Below, piece after piece: positions 17,194 to 25,233 of a DNA stretch of 64,000 nucleotides. Source of the DNA: DASZIT01 sp963819695 (lineage in GTDB: Bacteria > Actinomycetota > Acidimicrobiia > Acidimicrobiales > RAAP-2); the NCBI GenBank assembly GCA_963819695.1, contig CAWFXD010000001.1, forward strand, positions 1,798,001 through 1,862,000. Reading direction: 5' to 3'. How positions within the stretch are numbered: position 1 is the stretch's first letter; the number at the start of each line of letters is the position of its first letter. A program made the position numbers and the translations under genes. The notes under the pieces were generated by a model. It was not told where the DNA came from. It made no database searches and worked only from the letters and a program-made list of their open reading frames with translations.

Positions 17194-18111
17194 TTACCAG
17201 CCACGTGTTGACAGGCGGACATCGAGGGTGTCGATCTCCTCACCGGCCATGGCCTCGCCGAGACCGGTGGAGACCTTGGCCACCAGTTCGGCATCGGCAT
17301 AGTGGGCGGTTGCCTCGACGATGGCCCGGGCGCGGCGCGCTGGGTCGCTGCTCTTGAAGATCCCGGAACCGACGAACACGGCCTCCGCGCCCAGCTGCAT
17401 GACCAGCGAGGCGTCCGCCGGAGTGGCGATCCCGCCGGCACAGAACAGCGGCACCGGGAGCCTTCCGGTCCCGGCGATCTCCTGGACCAACCCGATGGGG
17501 GCGGCGAGCTCCTTGGCCCACCGGTAGAGCTCGGCGGAGTCGGCCTGGGTGATGCGGCGGATGTCGCCGAGAATGGAGCGGAGGTGGCGCACGGCCTCGA
17601 CGATGTTGCCGGTCCCGGCCTCGCCCTTCGAGCGGATCATGGCCGCCCCCTCGGAGATCCGGCGCAGGGCCTCTCCGAGGTTGGTGGCGCCGCAGACGAA
17701 CGGTACCTCGTAACTCCACTTGTCGATGTGGTGAGCTTCGTCGGCCGGGGTGAGCACTTCGCTCTCATCCACGTAGTCGACGCCGAGGGCGGCCAGCACC
17801 TGAGCCTCGGCGAAATGGCCGATCCGGGCCTTGGCCATCACCGGCACGGTGACCGCCGCCTTGATGCCCTCGATCATGGCCGGATCGCTCATCCGGGCTA
17901 CCCCGCCGTCACGGCGGATGTCGGCCGGTACCCGCTCCAAGGCCATCACCGCGACGGCGCCCGAGTCCTCCGCCACCTTGGCCTGGTCGGCATCGACCAC
18001 ATCCATGATGACGCCACCCCGCAGCATGTCGGCCAGACCCCGCTTGACGGTGAAGGTGCCGGTCGGGCGGTTGCCCGCCATCGAGCCGGCTTCGATCGGT
18101 GATTCGCCCAT
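17194..18111 (-). CDS. pdxS: Pyridoxal 5'-phosphate synthase lyase subunit
   Basis: PdxS condenses ribose 5-phosphate, glyceraldehyde 3-phosphate and PdxT-derived ammonia into PLP. The 305-residue TIM-barrel protein has GLADMLRGGVIMDVVDADQA (first catalytic-Lys region is at VPVMAKARIGHF and IRSKGEAGTGN), DYVDESEVLTPAD and LPVPLFCAGGIATPADA. I chose ATG 18111 because the family N-terminus (GTFTVKRGLA) is about 20 residues in, and TACAAT sits six bases upstream; the longer ORF to 18465 runs antisense-like through ygiD sequence. It forms a pair with pdxT. Confidence 0.96.
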   Translation of the reverse strand: MGESPIEAGSMAGNRPTGTFTVKRGLADMLRGGVIMDVVDADQAKVAEDSGAVAVMALERVPADIRRDGGVARMSDPAMIEGIKAAVTVPVMAKARIGHFAEAQVLAALGVDYVDESEVLTPADEAHHIDKWSYEVPFVCGATNLGEALRRISEGAAMIRSKGEAGTGNIVEAVRHLRSILGDIRRITQADSAELYRWAKELAAPIGLVQEIAGTGRLPVPLFCAGGIATPADASLVMQLGAEAVFVGSGIFKSSDPARRARAIVEATAHYADAELVAKVSTGLGEAMAGEEIDTLDVRLSTRGW

Positions 18112-18117
18112 ACCTCG

Positions 18118-18123
18118 ATTGTA
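18118..18123 (-). promoter_or_regulatory. Probable -10 box upstream of pdxS
   Basis: TACAAT, five of six matches to TATAAT, ends six bases before the pdxS ATG. A GAGGT also precedes the ATG directly, too close to act as a normal ribosome site, so the mRNA is probably leaderless. Confidence 0.45.
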
Positions 18124-18169
18124 CAGTCGGTCCCGTCGGGCCCTCGCCCGAGGCCGGACGCTGCCGAGG

Positions 18170-19006
18170 TCAGCCGAGGACGACCGACAGCATGGAGATG
18201 GACCCGGCATCGATCCCGTCGACCGGGAACCGGATCCCATCGTCGGGCGAAGCCGCCCCGAGAACGTAGAGGAGGGGCAGGTAGTGATCCGGGGTGGGCA
18301 CCGATTGACGGGCGTCGGGGCCGAGGGCGGGAAGGTCGGCCAGCGAGGCGCCGTCACCGGAGCTGATCCGATCCCGGACCTCGGCCTCGAAGCGAACCGC
18401 CCAGTCGAGCGGGGGAACATGGCCGGTGAGACGGGCCATCTGGAGGTTGTGGACCACATTCCCACTGCCGAGGATGAGAACGCTCTCGTCGCGCAGCGGT
18501 GCCAGCACCGAGCCGAGTTGGAGATGGAACGCCGGAAGCTGGCGGCCGTCGATGCTGAGCTGCACCATCGGGATGTCCGCCTCCGGGTACATGCGACGGG
18601 TGACCGACCAGGTCCCGTGATCGAGCCCCCACCGGTGGTCGGCCACCGCCGGGGTAGGGAGCGCTCCCGACCCGTCGATCAGCTGTCGCACCCGCTGGGC
18701 CAGTGCCGGCGAGCCGGGGGCCGGGTACTCCACCGCGAAGAGCTCCGGCGGGAATCCCCCGAAGTCATGGATGGTGCGGGGGCGTTCCATTTCGGTGACC
18801 GCGGTCTCACCGACGTACCAGTGGGCCGACACCGACAGCACCGCCGACGGGCGGGGCAGCTCCCGGCCCAACTCCGCCCAGGCGTCCGCGAACCGGTTGG
18901 GCTCGATGGCATACATGGGATTGCCGTGGCCGATGAAGACCACCGGCATGCGACGAGGCGACGCCGATTTCGGCGCCGCCTCGTCACTGCGATCAGCCAG
19001 GGTCAC
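18170..19006 (-). CDS. YgiD-like (4,5-DOPA) extradiol aromatic-ring dioxygenase, LigB superfamily
   Basis: The 278-residue product closely resembles E. coli YgiD: MPVVFIGHGNPM, SAHWYVGETAVT, TIHDFGGFPPELF, AVADHRWGLDHGTW, MVQLSID, SGNVVHNL and TPDHYLPLLYVLGA. YgiD-type enzymes cleave catechols such as L-DOPA using a divalent metal held by histidines; GHG, SAHW, LDHG and PDHY contribute the likely ligands. The physiological substrate here is unknown. GTG 19006 is chosen because it overlaps the yceI stop as GTGA; an internal ATG at 18949 also fits. It is co-transcribed with yceI and therefore probably under the divergent MarR regulator. Confidence 0.88.
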   Translation of the reverse strand: MTLADRSDEAAPKSASPRRMPVVFIGHGNPMYAIEPNRFADAWAELGRELPRPSAVLSVSAHWYVGETAVTEMERPRTIHDFGGFPPELFAVEYPAPGSPALAQRVRQLIDGSGALPTPAVADHRWGLDHGTWSVTRRMYPEADIPMVQLSIDGRQLPAFHLQLGSVLAPLRDESVLILGSGNVVHNLQMARLTGHVPPLDWAVRFEAEVRDRISSGDGASLADLPALGPDARQSVPTPDHYLPLLYVLGAASPDDGIRFPVDGIDAGSISMLSVVLG

Positions 19007-19581
19007 GCCTGGAGGACGGCCTCGGCGTCGATCTCGATGGTCACCTTCTTGGCCACCACCAGGCCGCCGGCATCCATGACCGCACCGAAGGAGACATCGA
19101 AGTCCTCGCGGTCGATCTCGGCGGTGGCGCTGAATCCGGCCCGGAGGTTGCCGTACGGATCTTTGACCACACCTTCGAGGGAGGTCTCGAGCGTCACCGG
19201 CCGGGTGATGCCCCGAATGGTGAGGTCTCCGGTGACCTTCCACTTCTTGCCGTCCGGGACCACCGACGTGCTGACGAACGTCCATGTCGGATGGTTCTCC
19301 ACGTCGAAGAAGTCGTTGGTCCGGAGGTGGTTGTTGCGGGTCTCATCCTGGGTGTCGACGCTGTTGGCATCGATGGTCACGTTGACCGACGACTGCGTCG
19401 GATCTTCGGCAACCTGAATCGTCCCGTCGAACTTGGTAAATCGCCCACGGACCTTGGACACGGCCATGTGCCTCACCGCGAAACCGACCTGGCTGTGGGC
19501 CACGTCGAGGGCATAGGTCCCGACCAGCGGGAGCTCGACCCCTTCTACCGTCCTGGTGGTTGCTTCTTTGACATCAGCCAT
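19003..19581 (-). CDS. YceI family lipid/isoprenoid-binding protein
   Basis: A 192-residue YceI-type lipocalin-like barrel: GTYALDVAHSQVGFAVRHM, KVRGRFTKFDGTI, DTQDETRNNHLRTNDFFDVE, VTGDLTIRGITRPVTLE and DREDFDVSFG are all typical. Homologues bind long-chain polyisoprenoids. There is no signal peptide, so it is cytosolic, unlike many proteobacterial YceI proteins. A GAGGAAAT ribosome site precedes ATG 19581. It is first in a two-gene unit with the dioxygenase and divergent from marR. This copy is only distantly related to the two YceI domains of the hydrogenase locus. Confidence 0.92.
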   Translation of the reverse strand: MADVKEATTRTVEGVELPLVGTYALDVAHSQVGFAVRHMAVSKVRGRFTKFDGTIQVAEDPTQSSVNVTIDANSVDTQDETRNNHLRTNDFFDVENHPTWTFVSTSVVPDGKKWKVTGDLTIRGITRPVTLETSLEGVVKDPYGNLRAGFSATAEIDREDFDVSFGAVMDAGGLVVAKKVTIEIDAEAVLQA

Positions 19582-19659
19582 GTGATTTCCTCTTTCGCAT
19601 CCATCGCCTGGGGCTCCTTGTCACAGGCGTACCGCTACGGGTACTTGACTACGCAAATA

Positions 19660-19688
19660 ACTATACCAGGGCTTAGTTGCGAGCGCAA
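19660..19688 (-). promoter_or_regulatory. Predicted promoter of yceI-ygiD
   Basis: On the minus strand TTGCGC (19688-19683) and TATAGT (19665-19660) are separated by 17 bases. The -10 matches consensus at five of six positions; the -35 only at three. The palindrome at 19676-19689 covers the -35, as expected for a repressor site. Confidence 0.45.
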
Positions 19689-19689
19689 C
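19676..19689. promoter_or_regulatory. Palindromic operator 1 (likely MarR site)
   Basis: GTTGCG-AG-CGCAAC is a perfect 6-2-6 inverted repeat. It overlaps the predicted -35 of yceI. A second, imperfect copy is at 19802-19815 next to the marR promoter. Confidence 0.5.
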
Positions 19690-19801
19690 CTTATTTGTCC
19701 CTTGTGTGGATATACCCATTGACCAGGGCTTCTAACCGTCGAGGTCAGCGCCGCGCCCGCGCCCAGCCCCCAGTCGTTCCGATCTACTTGCTTACACAAT
19801 C

Positions 19802-19815
19802 ATTGCGCACGCAGC
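19802..19815. promoter_or_regulatory. Palindromic operator 2 (likely MarR autoregulation site)
   Basis: ATTGCG-CA-CGCAGC has the same 6-2-6 layout as operator 1, with TTGCG/CGCA halves conserved. It lies about 18 bp upstream of the marR -10, where bound protein would block its own transcription. Confidence 0.45.
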
Positions 19816-19832
19816 TTCTGGACAACTTCGGA

Positions 19833-19838
19833 TATACT
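19833..19838 (+). promoter_or_regulatory. Probable -10 box of leaderless marR transcript
   Basis: TATACT, five of six matches to consensus, ends seven bases before the marR ATG. There is no Shine-Dalgarno sequence, so transcription likely starts at the initiation codon. Confidence 0.5.
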
Positions 19839-19845
19839 GGCGCCC

Positions 19846-20364
19846 ATGGCTGGGGAGCAGGGTTGGGATGAGGAGCGAGTGACCACGGTGGGGTTGCTCT
19901 TCGAGTCCAGCGCCGGACTCCGCCGGGTCCTGGAGCCCTTGCTCCTGACCGACAGCGGACTGGCCAATCAGTCCTTCGACGTGCTGGTCCGGCTGGCCCG
20001 GACACCGGGATTCCGGCTTCGGATGAGCGAGCTGGCCGCGCAGACGACGCTCACCCCGAGCGGGCTCACCCGCTCGGTGGATCGACTCGAACAGGCCGGC
20101 ATGGTGACCCGGGAGGCGTGCCCGGAGGACCGGCGGGGGGCGTTCGCCGTCCTGTCCACCAAGGGTCAGGCGGTGATGGACGAGGCCATTCCCCTCCACG
20201 TGGCGCACATCGACGAGTTGCTGGATGGCGTGCTCACCCGGGAAGAAGAGCAAACGCTGTCTTCGCTGCTCCGCAAGATCCGAGACCACATCCGCAGCCT
20301 CGGCCACTCGACGGCCTGCGAGGAATCGGAAGCCGCCGACCCGGCGGTTTCGGGCGCCTCCTAG
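19846..20364 (+). CDS. MarR family transcriptional regulator
   Basis: A 172-residue winged-helix regulator. The recognition region reads MSELAAQTTLTPSGLTRSVDRLEQAGMVTRE, followed by the wing CPEDRRGAFAVLSTKGQA, and a C-terminal dimerisation helix. MarR proteins usually repress their own gene and a divergent neighbour and are released by small phenolic or lipophilic ligands. Here the neighbour is yceI plus an aromatic dioxygenase, which fits a response to an aromatic compound. The last 25 residues are a disordered acidic tail. ATG 19846 has no ribosome site and appears leaderless. Confidence 0.93.
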   Translation: MAGEQGWDEERVTTVGLLFESSAGLRRVLEPLLLTDSGLANQSFDVLVRLARTPGFRLRMSELAAQTTLTPSGLTRSVDRLEQAGMVTREACPEDRRGAFAVLSTKGQAVMDEAIPLHVAHIDELLDGVLTREEEQTLSSLLRKIRDHIRSLGHSTACEESEAADPAVSGAS

Positions 20365-20365
20365 A

Positions 20366-20380
20366 CGACCCGGCCGGTCG
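20366..20380. terminator. Hairpin between convergent marR and M48-like gene
   Basis: CGACC-CGGCC-GGTCG is a perfect 5-bp stem with a 5-base loop, two bases after the marR stop. There is no T-tract, so it is a weak candidate terminator for either convergent gene; the surrounding sequence to 20430 is GC-rich with further short palindromes. Confidence 0.25.
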
Positions 20381-20430
20381 ATCCCGACGCAGGCCCGGGG
20401 CCGGGGGCCGACGGGAGACCCGACGGTGGG

Positions 20431-21624
20431 TCAGAGCAGGGCCAGGGCGGCGGCCCGGACTCCGGTGTCGTCGAGGTCGCCTTCCGACGCCGGTCCCGAG
20501 GGGGACCCGGCCAGCGGGTTGATCCAGAGCCACTGGGTGAGCGCCGAGATCCGCCCGCCGCCCGGAGGCCAGGGCGGGGAACTCCCGGTCGACTCGGCCA
20601 TCTTGGCCAGGGCGGAGCCGAGGCCGGTCGGGTAGCGCACCACCCCGACGGCCCGTTGGTCCGCCGAGAATTCGCGGCCGAGTCCCACCAGGCGGTGCAC
20701 CCGGGCCGCCCCGGACGACGTCAGCAGCGTCAGCGGCGCAATCACCGCCACCGCGACTCCCGATCGCACGGTGTCGTGCCGCTTGATGTGGACGAGCTCC
20801 TGGGCCACTACCCCCTCGAGCTCCACCAGGCTCAGTGTCTCCTCGAGGCCGGACGTCACGATCAGCGACGCGGTGCTCGGGTGGCGACCGACGGCCATGG
20901 CGTTGAGCACCGGGCTGTCGACCACCAAGACTGCGGGTTGGGGCAGGCCCATGGTGGCGCAGAGCCCGTCGACCACATTGTGAAGTCGGGGATGCACCCC
21001 GGCGTTCGAGGGGCGGGCACCCACCGCCCGCACCACCATGCCCGGCGCCGCCCGCCAGACCCACCCGGCCGCGACGACGGTGACCACCACCAGCAGTCCG
21101 ACCGCGGCCAGCGGCACGCCCGCCAGCAGGACGACGACCGCGAGGACCGCCCCGACCACCAGGCCGGGGATTGCCGAGGCCAGCAACGCCCAACGGCGAT
21201 TGGCGGCGATCGTCTGCCTCTCTTCGGCGTTCTCGGATTTCTCCGGGGGACGGACCGCCGCCGGCACGGTATGCCGGGGGCCGCCGGTGACCGGCCCCGG
21301 AGACTCCGGGCTCCGGCCCGAGGGCCGCGATCCCGACCTCTGGCCACCGCGGTTGTCTCCCGGACGCTGACCCTGGCCGCTCGGGCGTCGGTTCCCCGAC
21401 GGTGAGCGGTGCCGGCCGCCCCCCGACGAGCCGCTGGGCCGGCCGCGGCCACCGCCTTGGTTGGAGCCCCGGCCCCGGTTGCGGTTGTCTCCGCCGCCCC
21501 CACCCCCTCGGTTTCCTCCCTGATCCCGGGACGGTGTGGTCGTTCCTCTCCCCCGCCCCCCGACCATGGGTCCGCCGGACGGCGGCAACGCCGATGAGGC
21601 CGGGAACTGGGGAGGAAGACTCAT
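20431..21624 (-). CDS. M48 (HtpX-like) membrane metallopeptidase homologue with a degenerate zinc motif
   Basis: A 397-residue protein. Residues about 20-110 are an RGG/Ser/Pro-rich disordered stretch. Two membrane helices follow (about 150-190), then an M48-like domain with NAFAVG-like LNAMAVGRHPS, VVAQELVHIKRHD and REFSADQRAV. In active M48 peptidases the motif is HExxH; here the first His is Gln (codon CAG), leaving only the second His and the downstream Glu as metal ligands. It may be a non-catalytic relative, or the codon may be a sequence error (CAC to CAG). It ends converging on marR and starts 22 bp downstream of pimA. Confidence 0.75.
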   Translation of the reverse strand: MSLPPQFPASSALPPSGGPMVGGRGRGTTTPSRDQGGNRGGGGGGDNRNRGRGSNQGGGRGRPSGSSGGGRHRSPSGNRRPSGQGQRPGDNRGGQRSGSRPSGRSPESPGPVTGGPRHTVPAAVRPPEKSENAEERQTIAANRRWALLASAIPGLVVGAVLAVVVLLAGVPLAAVGLLVVVTVVAAGWVWRAAPGMVVRAVGARPSNAGVHPRLHNVVDGLCATMGLPQPAVLVVDSPVLNAMAVGRHPSTASLIVTSGLEETLSLVELEGVVAQELVHIKRHDTVRSGVAVAVIAPLTLLTSSGAARVHRLVGLGREFSADQRAVGVVRYPTGLGSALAKMAESTGSSPPWPPGGGRISALTQWLWINPLAGSPSGPASEGDLDDTGVRAAALALL

Positions 21625-21646
21625 GACCAGTGCAGTGTACGGCCGC

Positions 21647-22864
21647 TCAGCGCCTCGACCGGACCGCCGCCGACCAGTAGAGCGTCTCGTACCGCTGGGC
21701 CAGGCGATTCATCGACCATTGCTCGGCTCTCGCCGACGCCGCCGCCACCCGGGCCGGCCGCGGGTCGCCAGCTCCGGCACCGCTCCCCCGGTCGCCCACC
21801 GCCAGAATCGACTCCAGCGCCCCGGCCAGGGCCCGGGCGTCCCCCGGTGGCACCAGCACCGCGTCGCCCCCGACCACGTCCCGGTAGCCGTCGATATCGC
21901 TGGCCACGACCGGGGTGTTCGCCGCCATCGCCTCCAACAGCACCATCCCGAACGACTCGCCCCCCAGCGACGGGGCACAGAGCACATCGGCGGCGGCCAG
22001 CCGTCGCGCCTTCTCGTCTTCGGTCAGAACGCCGAGCCAGCGGACGTCGGGCGACTCCGGAAACCGGCGTTGCAGGGCTTCGGTCTCCGGTCCGTCCCCG
22101 GCGATCCACAGGACCGGGCCGGCAACTCCCGTCCCGCCACCGGCCCCAATGCCGCCGCCATGGAGGGTGCGGCCGGCCTCGAGCAGCACCCGAAGGCCTT
22201 TGCGCTCCTCGTGCCGGCCCAGGAACAAAATGGTGGGACCGTCCTTCGGCCACGGGTCGGCGTGGCGGAACCTGTCGATCTCCACGCCGTTGAACAGCAC
22301 CTGGTAATCGCCGCCGATGGCCTCGGCGGCCGTCTGCCGGGCGGCTTCGGAGACCGCGCACCGGACCGCGAATCGCCGGGCCGCCAGCTTGGCCAGCGGT
22401 CCGAGCAACGAGTAGAAGACGCTGGCGCCGCTCCGGTGGAAGGTTGCCACCAACGGTGGGATGCCCGGCGCGGCCAGCAGCCCGTAGGACAGTCCGGGGG
22501 CAAACGGTTCGTGGACATGGACGAGGTCGAACCGGCCCCGGCGGACCACCTTCACCCCGTGGGCCACCGCGCGGGGCGACAGCGACACCGGGGCCCGTGA
22601 CCCGTTCGAGGGGACGGGCACCGATCGACCGGTCACCACCAGTTCGACCCCGTCGGGAACATCGGCGACATCGTCGACCGGGGCGAACACGGTGACCGGG
22701 TGCCCTCGCTCGCTGAGCACCCGGGACAGGCCGGTGACCTGTCCCTGGACTCCGCCGGGACGGGACAGGCTGTAGGGGCAGACCAGGGCGACCCGAAGGT
22801 TGGGCGACACCGGTGAGGCCGCCGACGCCGGTGGACCCGCAGGAGAACCATCCTGGCGGGTCAC
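21647..22864 (-). CDS. pimA: Phosphatidylinositol alpha-mannosyltransferase PimA-like (GT4)
   Basis: PimA transfers mannose from GDP-mannose to phosphatidyl-myo-inositol on the cytosolic membrane face. The 405-residue GT-B protein has the N-terminal VALVCPYSLSRPGGVQGQV, HVHEPFAPGLS, the donor-side ILFLGRHEERKGL and the E-x7-E segment PSLGGESFGMVLLEAMA. GTG 22864 overlaps the acyltransferase stop as GTGA, which fixes the start; the 20-residue N-terminal extension before VALVC is Ala/Pro-rich. The pgsA-acyltransferase-pimA order matches mycobacteria and is strong support for the specific function. Confidence 0.9.
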   Translation of the reverse strand: MTRQDGSPAGPPASAASPVSPNLRVALVCPYSLSRPGGVQGQVTGLSRVLSERGHPVTVFAPVDDVADVPDGVELVVTGRSVPVPSNGSRAPVSLSPRAVAHGVKVVRRGRFDLVHVHEPFAPGLSYGLLAAPGIPPLVATFHRSGASVFYSLLGPLAKLAARRFAVRCAVSEAARQTAAEAIGGDYQVLFNGVEIDRFRHADPWPKDGPTILFLGRHEERKGLRVLLEAGRTLHGGGIGAGGGTGVAGPVLWIAGDGPETEALQRRFPESPDVRWLGVLTEDEKARRLAAADVLCAPSLGGESFGMVLLEAMAANTPVVASDIDGYRDVVGGDAVLVPPGDARALAGALESILAVGDRGSGAGAGDPRPARVAAASARAEQWSMNRLAQRYETLYWSAAVRSRR

Positions 22865-23757
22865 GGTTTCGGCGGGATTCTGTCCACCGGCCACAGGGGC
22901 TGGAAGACGTGCCACTGCTCGGGTGCCTGGCGGATCAGGCCTTCGAACCGGGTGGCGATCTCCTGGGTGATCCGCTGCACATCGGTGCGGAAGGACCCGG
23001 TGCGGCAGGTGTCGATGGGTGGCTGCACGACGGCATGGTGATCACGGCCGGGGCCGCTGTACACCGCCGAGGTGAGGAGCCGGGCCCCGGTGCGCAGAGC
23101 CAGGGTCGCCGGGCCGGCGGGCATGGTGGTGGTCTCGCCGAAGAATTCCACCTCGATCCCGTTCTCGAGGAGGTCGCGATCGCACAGGAGCCCGACCAGC
23201 TTCCCGTCGCGCAAGGATTTGATCATCGCCGAACCCGAGTCCGCATCCAGCGGCACGATGGTCAGGCCCATGGCCGCCCGTTGCTCCACGAAGTAGTCGA
23301 ACAGCTCTGGCGGCTCGATCCGCTCGGCGACCGCGGTCATCGGATAGCCCTTGCCGGCGAGGAACGCCCCGCCGTACTCCCAACTGCCGACATGGGGCAA
23401 CGCCAGTACCACCCCGTTGCCGGCGGACATGGCGTCGACCAGATGTTCGAACCCGTCGGCGACGAACCGCTGCAGCACCTCACTCATCGGGGTGCTCCCC
23501 AAGCGCGCGCCTTCGACCCAGTAACGGGCGTAGGCACCAAAGGCCCGTCGGGCCCAGAGATCGAGGACCGCGTCGTCGAGGTCTCCCCCGAGGACCCTCC
23601 GAAGATTGCGGGTGATCATCTCCCGGTGTTGGCGACGGAGCACGAACATCACATCTCCGACCCGGGCGGCGGCCCACAGGGCCAGCGGCTCGGGCAGCGC
23701 GCCGAGGGCGCGACCCAGAGTCGTATAGAGGCGGAAGACCGCCCGATCCTTGTTCAC
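22861..23757 (-). CDS. patA: Phosphatidylinositol mannoside acyltransferase (PatA-like, LPLAT family)
   Basis: Belongs to the HtrB/PatA lysophospholipid acyltransferase family and probably acylates the mannose of PIM1/PIM2. The 298-residue product carries the HX4E active-site motif in LPHVGSWEYGG, plus PLDADSGSAMIKSLRDGKLVG-type and ATLALRTGARL segments. The start is GTG 23757, seven bases after GGAAAG; the upstream reading to 23904 would overlap pgsA and is not needed. It lies 35 bp after pgsA and overlaps pimA by four bases. Confidence 0.88.
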   Translation of the reverse strand: MNKDRAVFRLYTTLGRALGALPEPLALWAAARVGDVMFVLRRQHREMITRNLRRVLGGDLDDAVLDLWARRAFGAYARYWVEGARLGSTPMSEVLQRFVADGFEHLVDAMSAGNGVVLALPHVGSWEYGGAFLAGKGYPMTAVAERIEPPELFDYFVEQRAAMGLTIVPLDADSGSAMIKSLRDGKLVGLLCDRDLLENGIEVEFFGETTTMPAGPATLALRTGARLLTSAVYSGPGRDHHAVVQPPIDTCRTGSFRTDVQRITQEIATRFEGLIRQAPEQWHVFQPLWPVDRIPPKP

Positions 23758-23792
23758 CGATGCTTTCCGGAAACCTGTGACCGGCGGAAAGG

Positions 23793-24563
23793 TCAGCTGC
23801 TGCGTCGGGCCGCGGCCCGCTGACGGATGCCCTGGCCGGCATGGCGTGCCCGCCAGGTGCGACCCGACCGGCTGGACAACTCGCCCTGCCGGCGTGCCCG
23901 CCAACGGGACGGGGATCCGCTGCTCCGTCGGCGCTCGCCGCGGACGGCGGTGCGGGTCCGGCGGGCGAACGACACCGACACCGGCGCTTCAGCCAGACGC
24001 CACACCTTGGCGAAGCGCCCGATGGCGGTGAGCATGGTCAGTCCCAGCATCACCCACAACACCGGAACCAGGAACGAGGCGGACAGCAGGCCGATGCCCA
24101 GGAGGATCATCCGCTCGGCCCGTTCCATCAGCCCACCCTTGGCCGAGATGCCGAGGGATGCCGCCTTGGCCCGTTGGTAGGAGACCAACGAGGTGGCACC
24201 CAGCACCGCGAACGGGAGGAGGACCAGGTGCCCGGGATGGGCCGACACCAGATACCAGGCCACCCCGCCCAGCAGCAGCGCGTCCGCCACCCGGTCGGTG
24301 ACCGAGTCGAAGAACGCCCCCCGGACCGATGACGTCCCGGAAGCCTTGGCCACCGGCCCGTCGAGGAGGTCGTGGAGCCCGGTGAGGATCAAGAGCAGGA
24401 TGGCGAGGTGTAGACGGCCGGTGCCGATTGCCCACGCGGTGGCGGTCGCCGAAAGCAGGCCGGTCGCGGTCAGGACATCGGCGGTCACACCCAGCTGCTG
24501 TAGCTTGCGACCGACCGGACCGGTTCCCCGGTCAACGGTGTCGCGCCAGCGCCCGTCGAACAT
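23793..24563 (-). CDS. pgsA: CDP-alcohol phosphatidyltransferase, probably phosphatidylinositol phosphate synthase
   Basis: The 256-residue membrane protein has the CDP-alcohol transferase signature spread over DLLDGPVAKASG-x6-GAFFDSVTDR (D-G-x2-A-K-x8-G-x3-D-x3-D) and about six membrane helices. In actinobacteria the homologue in this position makes phosphatidylinositol phosphate from CDP-diacylglycerol and inositol phosphate. The final 50 residues are an Arg/Ser-rich basic tail not seen in the mycobacterial enzyme. GGAGGAG precedes ATG 24563. It heads the pgsA-patA-pimA unit; a 118-bp gap separates it from the HIT gene. Confidence 0.88.
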   Translation of the reverse strand: MFDGRWRDTVDRGTGPVGRKLQQLGVTADVLTATGLLSATATAWAIGTGRLHLAILLLILTGLHDLLDGPVAKASGTSSVRGAFFDSVTDRVADALLLGGVAWYLVSAHPGHLVLLPFAVLGATSLVSYQRAKAASLGISAKGGLMERAERMILLGIGLLSASFLVPVLWVMLGLTMLTAIGRFAKVWRLAEAPVSVSFARRTRTAVRGERRRSSGSPSRWRARRQGELSSRSGRTWRARHAGQGIRQRAAARRSS

Positions 24564-24681
24564 GTCAACTCCTCCAGGGGTTCACCTCACCCTACCATCT
24601 GCTAGCTGGAGTACGCAGACGTTCTCCGGCCTGCACCCGCCCGGAGCCGGTCGTTCCGACCCCTCGGCGGCAGCCACCGAC

Positions 24682-25233
24682 TCATCCGGGCCACGCCCGG
24701 TGCAGCCGGGCCCAGCTGTCGGCCAGGGTCTCGGGGAGCACCCGGGCCCCGCCCACCGAGGTCATGAAGTTGGTGTCCCCCAGCCACCGGGGCACCGCGT
24801 GGAGATGGATGTGCCGGGGGATGCCCGCCCCGGCGGCCCGACCGAAGTTGGCTCCGATGTTGATGCCTTCGGGATGGTAGGCGGCTTCGAGCGCGGCCAT
24901 CCCGTCCTGGAGTGCGCTCCAGAGCTCGGGACTCTCGGTGCCGGTGAGTTCGGCCATCGACCGGACGTGGCGGGCGGGCATCACCATCAGGTGACCGCTG
25001 GCGTAGGGGAAGGCGTTGAGGACCGCGAAGGTGGTCTCCCCCCGCCAGATCACCCCGTTGTCGGCCGAGGGCGGACCGCTGGCCGCGATCCGGCAGAACA
25101 CGCACCGGGCCGGGTCGTCGAGCGGGTGATCATCCAAGCTGTCCGCCTCCGGCTCGATCCCGGCGTTGGCCACACTGGGTAGGCCGGAGACGTACTCACT
25201 CCGCCACCCGGCCCACAGGTGATCGAGGTTCAC
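24682..25233 (-). CDS. HIT domain protein (AP4A phosphorylase/hydrolase-like)
   Basis: A 183-residue histidine-triad nucleotide-binding protein with the triad HIHLHAV (in IPRHIHLHAVPRW), an upstream CVFCRI zinc-type pair, and GHLMVMPARHV. The mycobacterial homologue adjacent to thrS and pgsA phosphorolyses diadenosine tetraphosphate. GTG 25233 overlaps the thrS stop as GTGA. The linkage thrS-HIT-pgsA is conserved in actinobacteria and supports the assignment. Confidence 0.9.
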   Translation of the reverse strand: MNLDHLWAGWRSEYVSGLPSVANAGIEPEADSLDDHPLDDPARCVFCRIAASGPPSADNGVIWRGETTFAVLNAFPYASGHLMVMPARHVRSMAELTGTESPELWSALQDGMAALEAAYHPEGINIGANFGRAAGAGIPRHIHLHAVPRWLGDTNFMTSVGGARVLPETLADSWARLHRAWPG

